Shown: in pieces, positions 22,871 to 31,286 of the stretch | Layout of the letters: every line of letters begins with the position of its first letter | Position numbering within the stretch: the stretch's first letter is position 1 | From: Amycolatopsis viridis | Lineage (GTDB): Bacteria; Actinomycetota; Actinomycetes; Mycobacteriales; Pseudonocardiaceae | Length of the DNA: 64,000 nucleotides | Direction: 5' to 3' | Assembly (NCBI RefSeq): GCF_011758765.1 | Contig: NZ_JAANOU010000001.1 | Coordinates: 5,518,001-5,582,000, forward strand | Program-made: the position numbers and the translations under genes | The notes under the pieces: generated by a model | The model's database searches: none | What the model was told of the DNA's origin: nothing | What the model saw: the letters and a program-made list of their open reading frames with translations, nothing else

Positions 22871-23839
22871 GTGCGAGACGTGTGCGTGATCGGACTCGGG
22901 TTGATCGGCGGCTCGGTGCTGCGTGCGGCCGCCGCGGCCGGGCGGACCGTCTGGGGCGCGACGACCGCGGCGGGTGACGCGGAGGCGGCGCTCGCCGACG
23001 GCTTCGACGCCTCCACCGACGTCGTGGCCGCCCTGCGCCGGGCCGCCGACCGGGATGCGCTGGTGGTGCTGGCGGTCCCGCTGACCGCGGTCGAGGAGGT
23101 GCTGCGGACGGTCGGTGAGTGCGCGCCGTCCTGCCTGCTCACCGACGTGACCAGCGTGAAGACCGGCGTGGTGACCGCCGCACGGGCGTTCGCACCGCAG
23201 GCCCGGTTCGCCGCCGGGCACCCGATGGCGGGCACCGCGGAGTCCGGCTGGCGCGCCGGCACCGCGACGCTGTTCCGGGGCGCGGCGTGGGTGGTCTGCG
23301 TCGAGGACGACACCGACCTCGCAGCGTGGGCCGAGGTGGCCCGGTTCGCGATCGACCTCGGCGCGCACGTGGTCCCGCTGACCGCGGCCCGGCACGACGA
23401 GGCCGTCGCACGGATCTCCCACCTGCCGCACCTGCTGGCCGCCGTGCTCGCCGCCGTCGGCGCGGACGGCGGGCCGGTCGCGCTGGCCCTGGCCGCCGGG
23501 TCCTACACCGACGGCACCCGGGTCGCCGCGACCCGGCCGGACCTGGTGCGCGCCATGACCGAGGGCAACCGCGAGGCGCTGCTGCCGGTGCTCGACGAGG
23601 CCCTCGGCCGGCTCGGGGCGATGCGCGGATCACTGGCCTCGACCGGCGGTCTCGCCGTCAGCATCAACTCCGGTCACGAAGGCGCACAAGCGCTGGCGAG
23701 CGCCCGGCAGGCCACGCTGTCGGGCGTTCGCGTCGCCCTGGACGCGCCGGACGCCCGGAACGGCCTGCGCGCCCTCGGCGAACGCGGCGGCCGCATCACC
23801 GCTCTCGCCGACGGCACCGCCATCGGCGAGGTGCCGTAG
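22871..23839 (+). CDS. tyrA: Prephenate dehydrogenase
   Basis: A 322-residue NAD(P)-dependent enzyme of tyrosine synthesis, oxidising prephenate to 4-hydroxyphenylpyruvate. The Rossmann motif 'VCVIGLGLIGGSVLRAA' opens the protein; 'LLTDVTSVKTGV', 'FAAGHPMAGTAESGW' (substrate and catalytic region) and 'ARHDEAVARISHLPHLLAAVL' are the signature blocks. No ACT or chorismate mutase domain is attached. Starts at GTG 22871, right after the amidohydrolase. The neighbourhood tadA - associated protein - tyrA is a conserved actinobacterial arrangement in my recollection. Confidence 0.92.
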   Translation: MRDVCVIGLGLIGGSVLRAAAAAGRTVWGATTAAGDAEAALADGFDASTDVVAALRRAADRDALVVLAVPLTAVEEVLRTVGECAPSCLLTDVTSVKTGVVTAARAFAPQARFAAGHPMAGTAESGWRAGTATLFRGAAWVVCVEDDTDLAAWAEVARFAIDLGAHVVPLTAARHDEAVARISHLPHLLAAVLAAVGADGGPVALALAAGSYTDGTRVAATRPDLVRAMTEGNREALLPVLDEALGRLGAMRGSLASTGGLAVSINSGHEGAQALASARQATLSGVRVALDAPDARNGLRALGERGGRITALADGTAIGEVP

Positions 23840-23842
23840 GTC

Positions 23843-24136
23843 CTACGGCTCAGTCGGTCCCGTCGGTCCGGTCGGTCCCGTCGGTCCCGTCGGTCCTGTC
23901 GGTCCTGTCTGGGGGCCGGCCGGACCGGGACCACCCTGCGGGTCGGATCCTCCGCCGGACTGCTTGTGCAGGAAGTCCTTCGCCTTCGACGTCACGCTGT
24001 CGATCTTGTCCGCGTGCTGGCCGAGCTTCGACTTGGCGAACCCGCTCGCCTTGTCGATGCCGCTTTCGATCTTGTCCGCGTTCTGGTCGAGCGCCTGCTG
24101 CGCCTTCTTCTTGATGTCGTTGAAGTCGATGCCCAT
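23843..24136 (-). CDS. MT0933-like antitoxin-family protein with collagen-like Gly-Pro-Thr tail
   Basis: A 97-residue protein. Residues 1-60 ('FNDIKKKAQQALDQNADKIE', 'SGIDKASGFAKSKLGQHADK', 'IDSVTSKAKDFLHKQSGGG') show the helical repeats of the MT0933/Rv0909 antitoxin-like family (K-A-x-x-x-x-D-x-x-A-D-K-I). The rest is low complexity: six consecutive Gly-Pro-Thr triplets preceded by Gly/Pro-rich sequence, encoded by near-identical 9-bp units. No toxin gene is adjacent, so an antitoxin role is doubtful and a stress or surface role is possible. ATG 24136 preferred; an ATG 6 codons upstream also exists. It converges on tyrA with a 3-base gap. Confidence 0.75.
   Translation of the reverse strand: MGIDFNDIKKKAQQALDQNADKIESGIDKASGFAKSKLGQHADKIDSVTSKAKDFLHKQSGGGSDPQGGPGPAGPQTGPTGPTGPTGPTGPTGPTEP
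23855..23908. repeat. Six tandem 9-bp units encoding Gly-Pro-Thr
   Basis: Six units of CGGTCCCGT or one-base variants (CGGTCCGGT, CGGTCCTGT) fill 23855-23908. On the minus strand they encode (Gly-Pro-Thr)x6 at the end of the MT0933-like protein. The in-frame 9-bp period means that copy-number change would alter length without a frameshift. Confidence 0.9.
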
Positions 24137-24229
24137 GAACCCATGAAACCCCACGGTCAGCGGCCCCGCATCCGGTGAAGCCCTGGTTTACTGCTCGGTA
24201 ACCCCGACTCCGGAACGGAAAGGTCAGCG

Positions 24230-24670
24230 ATGCCCCGCAGAACGTTCTCCTTCGAGATCACCCGCACCAGCAGCGCCCCGCCGGCGACCCTGTTCCGGCT
24301 GGAGAGCGACGGCGCACGCTGGTCCGAGTGGGGCAAACCGCTGATCGTGGTGTCCCGCTGGGACCGGTGGGCCGGGCCGGCAGGCGGGGTCGGCGCGATC
24401 CGGGCCGTGGGCGCGTGGCCACTGCTGATCCGGGAGGAAACGCTGGAATACGAGCCGGACCGGCGGCACGTCTACACCTTCGCCGGCACCGCGCCGGTGC
24501 GCGACTACCGCGCCGAGGTGCTGTCCGAGCCCGACGGCAACGGCACGCGGCTGACCTGGCGTGGCTCGTTCCAGGAGAAGGTGCCGGGCACCGGGCCGAT
24601 CGTGCTCGCCGCGCTGCGCATCGCGATCACGGTGCTGTCCGCACGGCTGGTCAAGGCCGCCGAGCGCTGA
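24230..24670 (+). CDS. SRPBCC/START-fold protein (polyketide cyclase/dehydrase-like)
   Basis: A 146-residue single-domain protein with the SRPBCC layout: an N-terminal strand 'FSFEITRTSSAPPATLFRLESDGARWSEWGKPL' (Pro-Ala-x-x-L-F and W-x-x-W are typical), central strands including 'RHVYTFAGTAPVRDYRAEVL' and 'GTRLTWRGSF', and a long C-terminal helix 'IVLAALRIAITVLSARLVKAAE'. Such proteins bind small hydrophobic ligands or catalyse cyclisations; which one cannot be told. RBS GGAAAGG is well placed before ATG 24230. No biosynthetic cluster adjoins, so a housekeeping or detoxification role is more likely. Confidence 0.82.
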   Translation: MPRRTFSFEITRTSSAPPATLFRLESDGARWSEWGKPLIVVSRWDRWAGPAGGVGAIRAVGAWPLLIREETLEYEPDRRHVYTFAGTAPVRDYRAEVLSEPDGNGTRLTWRGSFQEKVPGTGPIVLAALRIAITVLSARLVKAAER

Positions 24671-24753
24671 CCGGCGCCGGGGAGATCCCGGCCGCCGGCG
24701 CAAGGCGGTCATCGCCTCCGCCGCCGCCCGGCGAAGCGGGCCGGCGACCGGGT

Positions 24754-25560
24754 TCACCCGTTCGGCCCGGCGGAACCGGCACGGCCGGGTGCACCCAGCG
24801 ACCGGCCGACCGCATCCGCGAGCGTTCCGGCCCACAACCGGTACCCGGGCGGCCCGGGGTGGAAGCCGTCGGCCGCGAACAGGGCCGGGTCGACCACCTC
24901 ACCGGGCACGGGGCAATACGTGACGTCCGGCAGGGCGGCGAGCGTCGCCGCCGCCGTGTCCAGCGCTTCGCCACGCAGACCCAGGACGAGGCGCAACGGC
25001 TGCGGGAGTGCCGGGAACGCCCGCAGCGGCGGCACCCCGGCCAGCAGGACCGGCACCGGCCCGAGCGCGCGCCGCGCGGCGACCACCAGGGCCAGCAGGT
25101 CGCACCGGTACCGGCCCGGCGAGCGCAGTTCGATGGTGTCGTTCACCCCGAGGGCCACGACGAGCAGATCGGCCGGTTCCCGGCAGGCTTCGTCCAGCAG
25201 CTCGGACCGCACGGTGCGCGCGTTGGCGCCGGTCCGGCCCGCCACCCGCCAGGAAATCCCGCGGTGCAGGCGGCTTGCCAGCGCCACCGCGAGCTGCCCG
25301 GTCAGCGCCTCCTCGTGCGTCCGCGCCCCAACACCATCCACAGTGGACTCGCCGACGACCAGCAACCGCAGCGGGTCGGGCCCGGGCACGGACCCGTGGC
25401 GTGGCCCGGTCGCCCCCGGCAACCTCGGCGTGGTCCGGCGTACGCGCAACCCCTGGGCCACCAGCACCGGCGCGAGCCCGGCGGTGGCGGCGACCGCCAA
25501 ACCGGCCCGGAACGGAGACACTCCCGCACCCGCCTGCTTCGCACCCCGCGTCCCCGCCAC
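24754..25560 (-). CDS. SGNH/GDSL-type hydrolase
   Basis: A 268-residue protein with an N-terminal hydrophobic segment ('AGLAVAATAGLAPVLVAQG') that may anchor it, then SGNH blocks: 'LRLLVVGESTVDGVGA' (the catalytic Ser in G-E-S rather than G-D-S), Gly in 'GRTGANARTV', 'LLVVALGVNDTIEL' (block III Asn), and 'FAADGFHPGPPGYRLWA' (Asp-x-x-His dyad). Family members are esterases or acetyl hydrolases. GTG start at 25560. It lies 18 bases downstream of the NAD(P)-binding gene on the same strand, so both are probably one transcript under the divergent TetR. Confidence 0.85.
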   Translation of the reverse strand: MAGTRGAKQAGAGVSPFRAGLAVAATAGLAPVLVAQGLRVRRTTPRLPGATGPRHGSVPGPDPLRLLVVGESTVDGVGARTHEEALTGQLAVALASRLHRGISWRVAGRTGANARTVRSELLDEACREPADLLVVALGVNDTIELRSPGRYRCDLLALVVAARRALGPVPVLLAGVPPLRAFPALPQPLRLVLGLRGEALDTAAATLAALPDVTYCPVPGEVVDPALFAADGFHPGPPGYRLWAGTLADAVGRSLGAPGRAGSAGPNG

Positions 25561-25578
25561 CCTGACCTCCGGCTCCCG

Positions 25579-26214
25579 TCAACCCTTCGCCACCGAGACG
25601 GCAACCCGGGACAGCGCGGGATCAGCGACCGCGCGCAGGACGTAGTCCGCCAGGTCGGCCCGCGAGATGGTGAAGCTCCCCCGCACATTACCCCTGGTCT
25701 CGCTCGCGATGCGGCCGGTGTGGGGGCCGTCGCTGAGCTTCGGCGGCCGCACGATGGTCCAGTCGAGCCCGGACGCGGTGACCCGGCGCTCCATCTCGCC
25801 CATGTCCGCGTACCCCTCACGCAGGATGCGGATCAGGACGGGTTTGAACAGCAGCCTGGTGAACCACCCGTCCCCCTCGCGGTGCATGCCGCTGTTGCTG
25901 ACCACCGCCAGACGACGCACACCGGCCGTCGTCATCGCGGCCATGATGCTGCTCGTCCCGTCCCGGCAGATCACGCTCGGTCCACGGCCACGCGGCCCCA
26001 GCGCGGACACGACGGCTTCGCGGCCGCTGATGGCGGGCACCAGCGCGTCCGGGTCGAGCACGTCCGCCGTCACCACCTCCAGTCGCGGCTGCGCCGGCAC
26101 GTCCAGGCGGGCCGGATCCCGCACCACCGCGGTCACCTGGTGGCCCGCGGTGAGCGCCTGCCGCACGACGTGCGCGCCCGTCCCACCGGTCGCACCGAAC
26201 ACCGTCAGTTTCAT
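25579..26214 (-). CDS. NAD(P)H-binding protein, NmrA/SDR-a5 type
   Basis: A 211-residue Rossmann protein. 'MKLTVFGATGGTGAHVVRQAL' starts with the G-x-x-G-x-x-G dinucleotide motif, followed by 'VTAVVRDPARL', 'ADVLDPDALVPAISGREAVVSALGPRG', and late 'LDWTIVRPPKLSDGP'. This is the atypical SDR group of flavin reductase/NmrA-like proteins, which often lacks the Y-x-x-x-K pair; quinone or flavin reductase activity is usual, or redox sensing. It diverges from the TetR gene at 26308 across a spacer with a clear operator, so it is probably its target. Confidence 0.82.
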   Translation of the reverse strand: MKLTVFGATGGTGAHVVRQALTAGHQVTAVVRDPARLDVPAQPRLEVVTADVLDPDALVPAISGREAVVSALGPRGRGPSVICRDGTSSIMAAMTTAGVRRLAVVSNSGMHREGDGWFTRLLFKPVLIRILREGYADMGEMERRVTASGLDWTIVRPPKLSDGPHTGRIASETRGNVRGSFTISRADLADYVLRAVADPALSRVAVSVAKG

Positions 26215-26238
26215 GGCTTCCTCCTCCGTGGTTAGTGT

Positions 26239-26271
26239 TCACTCACCTGCTATGGTGAGTGAGTACTCACC
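26239..26271. promoter_or_regulatory. Overlapping palindromic operators for the TetR regulator
   Basis: TCACTCACC (26239-26247) and GGTGAGTGA (26254-26262) form a perfect 9-bp inverted repeat with a 6-nt spacer. GGTGAGT (26254-26260) also pairs with ACTCACC at 26265-26271 across 4 nt. So the half-site ACTCACC occurs three times in alternating orientation within 33 bases, between the divergent SDR and TetR genes. This is a strong operator candidate. Confidence 0.7.
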
Positions 26272-26307
26272 AACCGTCAAGCACGGCTGAGAGAACGCTG
26301 AGGAGCG

Positions 26308-26871
26308 ATGGGAACGCGGGAGAAGATACTGGCCGCGGCCGCGGGGATCATGCGCGAGCAGGGTTATGCGCGGGCCACCACCAAGGAGATCGCCCGCGCC
26401 GCCGGCTTCTCGGAGGCCGCGCTGTACAAGCACTTCGCGGACAAGACCGAGATCTTCCTGGGCGTGATCTCGTCCCAGCTGCCGGCCCTGGACACGGCGC
26501 TGGGCGAACTCACGGCGGGGCGGCACAGCGTGCGCGGCAACCTGGTCCGCATCACGGCGACCGCGATCGACTTCTACACCGAGAGCTTCCCGATCGGCGC
26601 GTCCCTGTTCTCCTCGCAGGACCTGCTGGACGCCCACCGGGCCGCGATCCGCGAGCGCGGGGCGAGCCCCCGCGGCCCGGTCTCCCGCCTCGCGGAGTAC
26701 CTGCGCGCGGAGCGCACCCTCGGCCGCCTGCCGTCCACTTCGGACCCCGACGCGATCGCGGCACTCCTCCTGGGCGCCGCGTTCCAGCAGGGCTTCCTCC
26801 GGAACTGGGACGCCGACTCCGGCGACCCGGCGGGCCTGGCCCGCAAGCTGGTCAAGGCCGTGCTGCCCTAA
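26308..26871 (+). CDS. TetR/AcrR-family transcriptional regulator
   Basis: A 187-residue repressor type. The DNA-binding domain reads 'REKILAAAAGIMREQGYARATTKEIARAAGFSEAALYKHFADKTEIFLGV', the standard TetR signature with Y-K-H-F-x-x-K. The C-terminal domain (about 60-187) is helical with 'LLGAAFQQGFLRNW' near the end. RBS GAGGAG is 6 nt before ATG 26308. The palindromes at 26239-26271 lie just upstream and in front of the divergent SDR gene, supporting joint autoregulation and control of the SDR-SGNH unit. The 3' end overlaps the convergent GbsR-like gene by 4 bases. Confidence 0.9.
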   Translation: MGTREKILAAAAGIMREQGYARATTKEIARAAGFSEAALYKHFADKTEIFLGVISSQLPALDTALGELTAGRHSVRGNLVRITATAIDFYTESFPIGASLFSSQDLLDAHRAAIRERGASPRGPVSRLAEYLRAERTLGRLPSTSDPDAIAALLLGAAFQQGFLRNWDADSGDPAGLARKLVKAVLP

Positions 26872-27332
26872 CGCTCCGCGCGCTCCTTCTCCCAGCGCTC
26901 GAACAGCAACGGGAGCTGTTCGATGAGGAAGCCCAGGAAGTCCCGCATGTCGGCCAACCGCTTGCCGGCGGGCGTGTCCTCGCCCACCACCGGGATACCC
27001 TCGACGGCCGCGTCCCGCCACAGCTCCATGAGCCGGTCGCGCTTGCGCATGCTGGCGAACCACATGTCGTCGGTCACCCGGAAGTGGTCGCGGCGCGATC
27101 CGGGTTCCCGCTCCCGAACGACCATCCCGACCTGCTCCAGGTAGCGGACGGCTCCCGACACCGCGGCCGGGCTGATCTGCAGCTTCTCCCCGATCTCGCC
27201 CGCGGTGAGCCGGCTTTCGTCGGTCACCACCAGTGCCGCGAACACCCGCGCGGGCATGCGCTGGAAACCGAGCTGCGTGAGCACGAGCGCCAGGCGCTCG
27301 ACGTAGCGGCGCACCGCCTCCTCGTCCCGCAT
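26868..27332 (-). CDS. GbsR/MarR-type transcriptional regulator
   Basis: A 154-residue winged-helix regulator of the GbsR kind: 'VERLALVLTQLGFQRMPARVFAALVVTDES' followed by the helix-turn-helix 'RLTAGEIGEKLQISPAAVSGAVRYLEQVGMVVREREPGSRRDHFRV' and a C-terminal helical part. ATG 27332 is preferred over an upstream start at 27371 because the family N-terminus begins here. It is divergent from an ABC exporter operon, and a perfect 7-2-7 palindrome lies in the gap (27390-27405). So it most likely represses its own gene and the exporter, released by the exported drug or metabolite. Confidence 0.87.
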   Translation of the reverse strand: MRDEEAVRRYVERLALVLTQLGFQRMPARVFAALVVTDESRLTAGEIGEKLQISPAAVSGAVRYLEQVGMVVREREPGSRRDHFRVTDDMWFASMRKRDRLMELWRDAAVEGIPVVGEDTPAGKRLADMRDFLGFLIEQLPLLFERWEKERAER

Positions 27333-27389
27333 GCAGATCACCCTTCCGCAGTCGTCCAGCGCTTCAGCCAATCTATACGTTTTCCTAAC

Positions 27390-27405
27390 TTCACAACTTT
27401 GTGAA
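27390..27405. promoter_or_regulatory. Perfect palindrome TTCACAA-CT-TTGTGAA, candidate GbsR/MarR operator
   Basis: A 16-bp perfect inverted repeat in an AT-rich gap between the GbsR-like gene and the ABC ATPase gene, 19 bases before the ATPase ATG. Position and symmetry fit a dimeric winged-helix repressor blocking the exporter promoter. Confidence 0.7.
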
Positions 27406-27424
27406 ATGAATGTACCTTCGGCGC

Positions 27425-28321
27425 ATGGACAACGCCATCTCCATCGAGGGCCTGCACAAGTCGTTCGGCGCGACGAAGGCCCTCGACGACCTGAACCTGC
27501 AGGTCAAGAGCGGAGAAGTGCACGGCTTCCTCGGCCCCAACGGTGCCGGGAAGTCAACCACCATCCGCGTCCTGCTCGGTCTGCTGCGCACGGACCGCGG
27601 CACCGTCCGCCTGCTCGGCGGCGACCCCTGGCGCGACGCCGCGAGCCTGCACCGCCGGCTCGCCTACGTCCCCGGTGACGTCAACCTCTGGCCCAACCTC
27701 TCCGGTGGCGAGGTCATCGACCTGCTCGGGCGACTGCGCGGCGGCCTCGACAAGCGCCGCCGCAACGAGCTGATCGAACGCTTCGACCTCGACCCGAAGA
27801 AGAAGGGCCGCACCTACTCCAAGGGCAACCGGCAGAAGGTCGCGATCGTCGCGGCCCTGTCCTCCGACGTCGAGCTGCTGATCCTCGACGAGCCGACCTC
27901 CGGCCTCGACCCGCTGATGGAGGCCACCTTCCAGTACGCGATCCAGGAAGAGCGCGACAAGGGCCGCACGGTGCTGCTGTCCAGCCACATCCTCGCCGAG
28001 GTGGAGGCCCTGTGCGACCGGGTCAGCATCATTCGCAACGGGCACGCGGTCGAGACCGGCACCCTCAGCGAACTCCGCCACCTCACCCGCACGTCGATCG
28101 TGGCGGAGCTCGCCGGTCACCCGAACGGCCTCGCCTCGCTGAGCGAGGTGCACGACCTGAAGGTCGAGGGCAACCGGGTCCGGTTCGACGTCGAGACCCA
28201 GTCGCTGGACGAGGTGCTGCGCAAGCTCACCGAAGTCGGCGTGCGCAGTCTGACCAGCCAGCCCCCGACGCTGGAGGAGCTCTTCCTCCGCCACTACACG
28301 ACGGAAGCGAGCGCACGATGA
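27425..28321 (+). CDS. ABC transporter ATP-binding protein (drug/antibiotic exporter type)
   Basis: A 298-residue ATPase. '[23 protein letters not shown]' is Walker A, '[14 protein letters not shown]' the signature helix (S-K-G-N in place of L-S-G-G), '[15 protein letters not shown]' Walker B and '[22 protein letters not shown]' the H-loop. The C-terminal extra domain (about 225-298) is typical of DrrA-like exporters of antibiotics. ATG 27425 comes after a palindromic operator. Its stop overlaps the permease ATG (ATGA at 28318-28321), so both subunits are made together. Confidence 0.93.
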   Translation: MDNAISIEGLHKSFGATKALDDLNLQVKSGEVHGFLGPNGAGKSTTIRVLLGLLRTDRGTVRLLGGDPWRDAASLHRRLAYVPGDVNLWPNLSGGEVIDLLGRLRGGLDKRRRNELIERFDLDPKKKGRTYSKGNRQKVAIVAALSSDVELLILDEPTSGLDPLMEATFQYAIQEERDKGRTVLLSSHILAEVEALCDRVSIIRNGHAVETGTLSELRHLTRTSIVAELAGHPNGLASLSEVHDLKVEGNRVRFDVETQSLDEVLRKLTEVGVRSLTSQPPTLEELFLRHYTTEASAR

Positions 28322-29913
28322 GCGCGCTGGTCGGTACCCGGCACCTCGTCCGCCTCGCGCTGCGGCGGGACCGGGTCGTCCTGCCGATCTGGGTGCTGGT
28401 GATCGGCCTGTTGCCGGTCAGCTCCGCCGGCGCCTACGGGCAGCTGTACCCGGACGCCGCGAGCCGGGCGTCCCTGACCGCGGGGATGAGCGCGAACCCG
28501 TCCATCACCCTGCTCTACGGGCCACCGTTCGACCTGTCCACGGCGGGCGGGTTCACCGCATGGCGCTTTGGGGTGTTCGCGCCGCTGTTCCTGGCTCTGG
28601 CCTGCATCCTCACCGTCACGCGGCACACCCGGCAGGAGGAGGACACCGGGCGCCAGGAACTGCTGTCCTCGGCGGTCACCGGCCGCTACGCCGCTCTCAC
28701 CGCCGCGGTGGTCACCGCGGGGATCGGCGCGGTCGCCACCGGCTTGCTGGTGGCCCTGGGGCTGACCGGCACGGGTCTGCCCGCGGGCGGTTCGGTGGCG
28801 TTCGGCCTCGGGATCACGCTGACCGGACTGGTGTTCGCCGCGGTCGCCGCGGTCGCGGCCCAGCTGGCCGAGTACTCGCGTACCGCCAACGGCATCGCGG
28901 CCGCCGTGCTCGGGGTCGCCTTCGCGCTGCGCGCCGTCGGCGACGCGGCCGCGGACGTGTCGTGGTTGTCGTGGCTGTCGCCGCTCGGCTGGGCGACCCG
29001 GCTGCGGCCGTACGCCGGGGACCGCTGGGCGGTGGCGTTGCTGCTCCTCGCCGCGGCGCTGGTGCTGGGGCTGGTGGCCTACCGCCTGCTGCCGCGCCGG
29101 GACGTCGGCATGGGCCTCTTGCCGGCCCGGCCCGGCCCGCCGGTGGCCGCACCCGGACTGCGGTCGCCGTTCGCCCTGGCCTGGCGCCTGCATCGCGGCG
29201 CGCTGCTCGGCTGGATCGCCGGCTTCGCGGTGTTCGGCGCGATGTTCGGGTCGCTCGCGGCGGGCATCGGCGACATCCTCGGCGACAGCGCCCAGACCCA
29301 GCAGATGCTCGAGCGGCTGGGCGGGACGCAGAACTTGATCGACACGTTCCTCGCGGCGATCGCGAACATCTTCGGGATGATCGCCGCCGTGTATGCGGTG
29401 CAGGCGACGATGCGGATGCGCGCGGAGGAGACCGCGCTACGGCTGGAACCGCTGCTGGCAACCCGGGTGCGGCGCTTGCAGTGGGCCGCGGGGCACCTGG
29501 TGTTCTCGCTGCTCGGCACGGCCGTGCTGCTCGTGGTGTCCGGCCTGTTCGCCGGTCTGCTGCACGGGCTGCGGGTGGGCGACGTCGGCGGCCAGATCCC
29601 CGCGGTGATCGGGGCGACGGTGGCGCAGGTGCCCGCGGTCTGGGTGGTCACCGGGATCGCCGTGCTGGTGTTCGGGTTCGCGCCGCGGTTCACGACGGCC
29701 ACCTGGGCGGTGCCCGGACTGTTCGTCCTGCTGTCGCTGTTCGGCCCGGTGGTGCAGGCACCGCAGCCGGTGCTCGACATCTCGCCGTTCACCCACGTCC
29801 CGAGGCTGCCCAGCGCGGAGTTCACCGTGACCCCGTTCGCGTGGCTGCTCGGGATCGCCGTGATCACCCTTGCCACGGGTCTGGCACGGTTTCGGCGCCG
29901 GGACATCGGATAG
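28318..29913 (+). CDS. ABC exporter permease, polyketide-antibiotic-transporter type
   Basis: A 531-residue membrane protein with about twelve hydrophobic segments arranged as two similar halves, so one polypeptide may provide the complete membrane part. '[27 protein letters not shown]' opens the first half, '[23 protein letters not shown]' the second. Both conserved loops ('[22 protein letters not shown]' and '[21 protein letters not shown]', the E-E-x-x-x-R-x-E-x-L-L pattern) are present. This matches actinobacterial 'polyketide antibiotic transporter' permeases. It is coupled to the ATPase upstream and followed by a strong intrinsic terminator. The substrate is unknown. Confidence 0.9.
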   Translation: MSALVGTRHLVRLALRRDRVVLPIWVLVIGLLPVSSAGAYGQLYPDAASRASLTAGMSANPSITLLYGPPFDLSTAGGFTAWRFGVFAPLFLALACILTVTRHTRQEEDTGRQELLSSAVTGRYAALTAAVVTAGIGAVATGLLVALGLTGTGLPAGGSVAFGLGITLTGLVFAAVAAVAAQLAEYSRTANGIAAAVLGVAFALRAVGDAAADVSWLSWLSPLGWATRLRPYAGDRWAVALLLLAAALVLGLVAYRLLPRRDVGMGLLPARPGPPVAAPGLRSPFALAWRLHRGALLGWIAGFAVFGAMFGSLAAGIGDILGDSAQTQQMLERLGGTQNLIDTFLAAIANIFGMIAAVYAVQATMRMRAEETALRLEPLLATRVRRLQWAAGHLVFSLLGTAVLLVVSGLFAGLLHGLRVGDVGGQIPAVIGATVAQVPAVWVVTGIAVLVFGFAPRFTTATWAVPGLFVLLSLFGPVVQAPQPVLDISPFTHVPRLPSAEFTVTPFAWLLGIAVITLATGLARFRRRDIG

Positions 29914-29928
29914 TCCTGGCGCGGGCGA

Positions 29929-29978
29929 GTGGCGGAGCCCGGACCGGTCGGAGGTCCGGGCTCCGCCACTCCGTTTTT
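29929..29978 (+). terminator. Strong intrinsic terminator of the ABC exporter operon
   Basis: A perfect 17-bp stem (29929-29945 with 29953-29969), 7-nt loop, then TCCG and five T at 29974-29978. It starts 15 bases after the permease stop. One of only two terminators in the window with a real T-run. Confidence 0.9.
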
Positions 29979-30026
29979 GTCGGTACCCCTCGCTAACGTC
30001 GTTCTCGTCGACGACATGGGGGGAAC

Positions 30027-31286
30027 ATGCGATGGGGGTTGCTGGCGCACGCGGATTTCCGGCGGCTCTGGCTGGCCGATGCCCTGAGCCAGTTCGGCGA
30101 CCGGATCAACCTGCTGGCCGTGCCGTTGCTGGCGGCGATCACACTGCGGGCCACCGCCTGGCAGGTGTCGTTGCTGCGGGTGCTGGAGACGCTCGCCTTC
30201 CTGCTGCTGGCCCTGCAGGTGGGCGTGTGGACCGACCGGATGCGCAAGCGCCGCGTGCTGGTCCTGGCCGATCTGGGACGCGCGGTGGCCTTCGGGTCGG
30301 TGCCGCTCGCCGCGGTGGCCGGGGTGCTGACGATGACGCACCTGTGTGTGGTGGTTGCGGTCGCCGGGGTGCTGTCGGTGTTCTTCGACGTCGCGCACCG
30401 GACGTACCTGCCGGGCCTGGTCGACCGCGACCGGCTGGTGGAGGGCAACGCCCGGTTGCAGGCGAACGTGTCGGTCGCGGCGGTGGCGGCGCCGAGCCTG
30501 TCGGGATGGCTGGTGCAGCTCTTCGGCGGCGCCGCCGCGGTCGGGGCCAACGCGGTCAGCTTCCTGTGGTCCGCGTGCTGGTTGCGGCGGATCGGGGCGC
30601 CGGACCGGGTGCCGGTCGCGCGGGCGCGGGCACCGCTGCGCCGGGAGATCCGCGAGGGCCTGCGGTTCGTCGGGCGGGACCCGGTGCTCCGGGCGAACGC
30701 GGCACACAGCGTCTGTGTCAGCGTGTGCCAGCAGTTCCAGGTCACGGTGGCCGTGCTGTTCCTGCTGCGCGAGGTGCACCTGTCGCCCGGCGTGATCGGG
30801 TTGCTGCAGGCCGGCGGGCTGATCGGGGCCGTCCTCGGTTCGGTCGTGGCGCGGCGGCTCGGCGACCGCTTCGGCGCGGCGCGGGTGATGTGGGCGGCCG
30901 CGCTGCTGTGGGGCGCGGGTTACCTGATGATCCCGCTGACCGCGCCGGGCGCGGCAGTCACCTGGTACCCGATCGGCAACTTCCTGACCGGGCTGAGCAT
31001 CGTGGTGCTCAACGTGCACCAGCTCAGCTACCGGCAGGGCGTCACGCCGGAGTGGTTGCAGGGCCGGGTCGCGGCGACCAGCACGTTCCTGCACTTCGCG
31101 CCGGGGCCGGTGGGGAGCCGGCTGGCGGGCGTGCTGGCGAGCACGGCCGGGCTGCGCGGCACGTTGTGGCTGGCCGGCGCCGGAGTCGCGGCGTCGGCGC
31201 TATGGCTGGTCTGTTCACCGCTGCGCCGGATGCGGCGGTTGCCCGAGGCATACGAGGAGGAGCGCACGGGTAGCCACGGCACATGA
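30027..31286 (+). CDS. MFS transporter, MFS_3/EntS-like
   Basis: A 419-residue transporter with about twelve membrane helices. 'FRRLWLADALSQFGDRINLLAVPLLAAI' is the opening signature of the MFS_3 group (enterobactin exporter EntS and macrolide efflux relatives), and 'GVWTDRMRKRRVLVLADLGRAV' is motif A (G-x-x-x-D-R-x-x-x-R-x). TAACGT at 29993-29998 can be its -10 and GGGGGG the RBS. The stop overlaps the ATG of the aldehyde dehydrogenase (ATGA at 31283-31286), an unexpected coupling of an efflux pump with a dehydrogenase. Substrate unknown. Confidence 0.88.
   Translation: MRWGLLAHADFRRLWLADALSQFGDRINLLAVPLLAAITLRATAWQVSLLRVLETLAFLLLALQVGVWTDRMRKRRVLVLADLGRAVAFGSVPLAAVAGVLTMTHLCVVVAVAGVLSVFFDVAHRTYLPGLVDRDRLVEGNARLQANVSVAAVAAPSLSGWLVQLFGGAAAVGANAVSFLWSACWLRRIGAPDRVPVARARAPLRREIREGLRFVGRDPVLRANAAHSVCVSVCQQFQVTVAVLFLLREVHLSPGVIGLLQAGGLIGAVLGSVVARRLGDRFGAARVMWAAALLWGAGYLMIPLTAPGAAVTWYPIGNFLTGLSIVVLNVHQLSYRQGVTPEWLQGRVAATSTFLHFAPGPVGSRLAGVLASTAGLRGTLWLAGAGVAASALWLVCSPLRRMRRLPEAYEEERTGSHGT

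Noticed and set aside
23855..23908. CRISPR-like or intergenic satellite repeat
   Set aside because: Units are 9 bp, uninterrupted, in frame and coding for Gly-Pro-Thr; no spacers.
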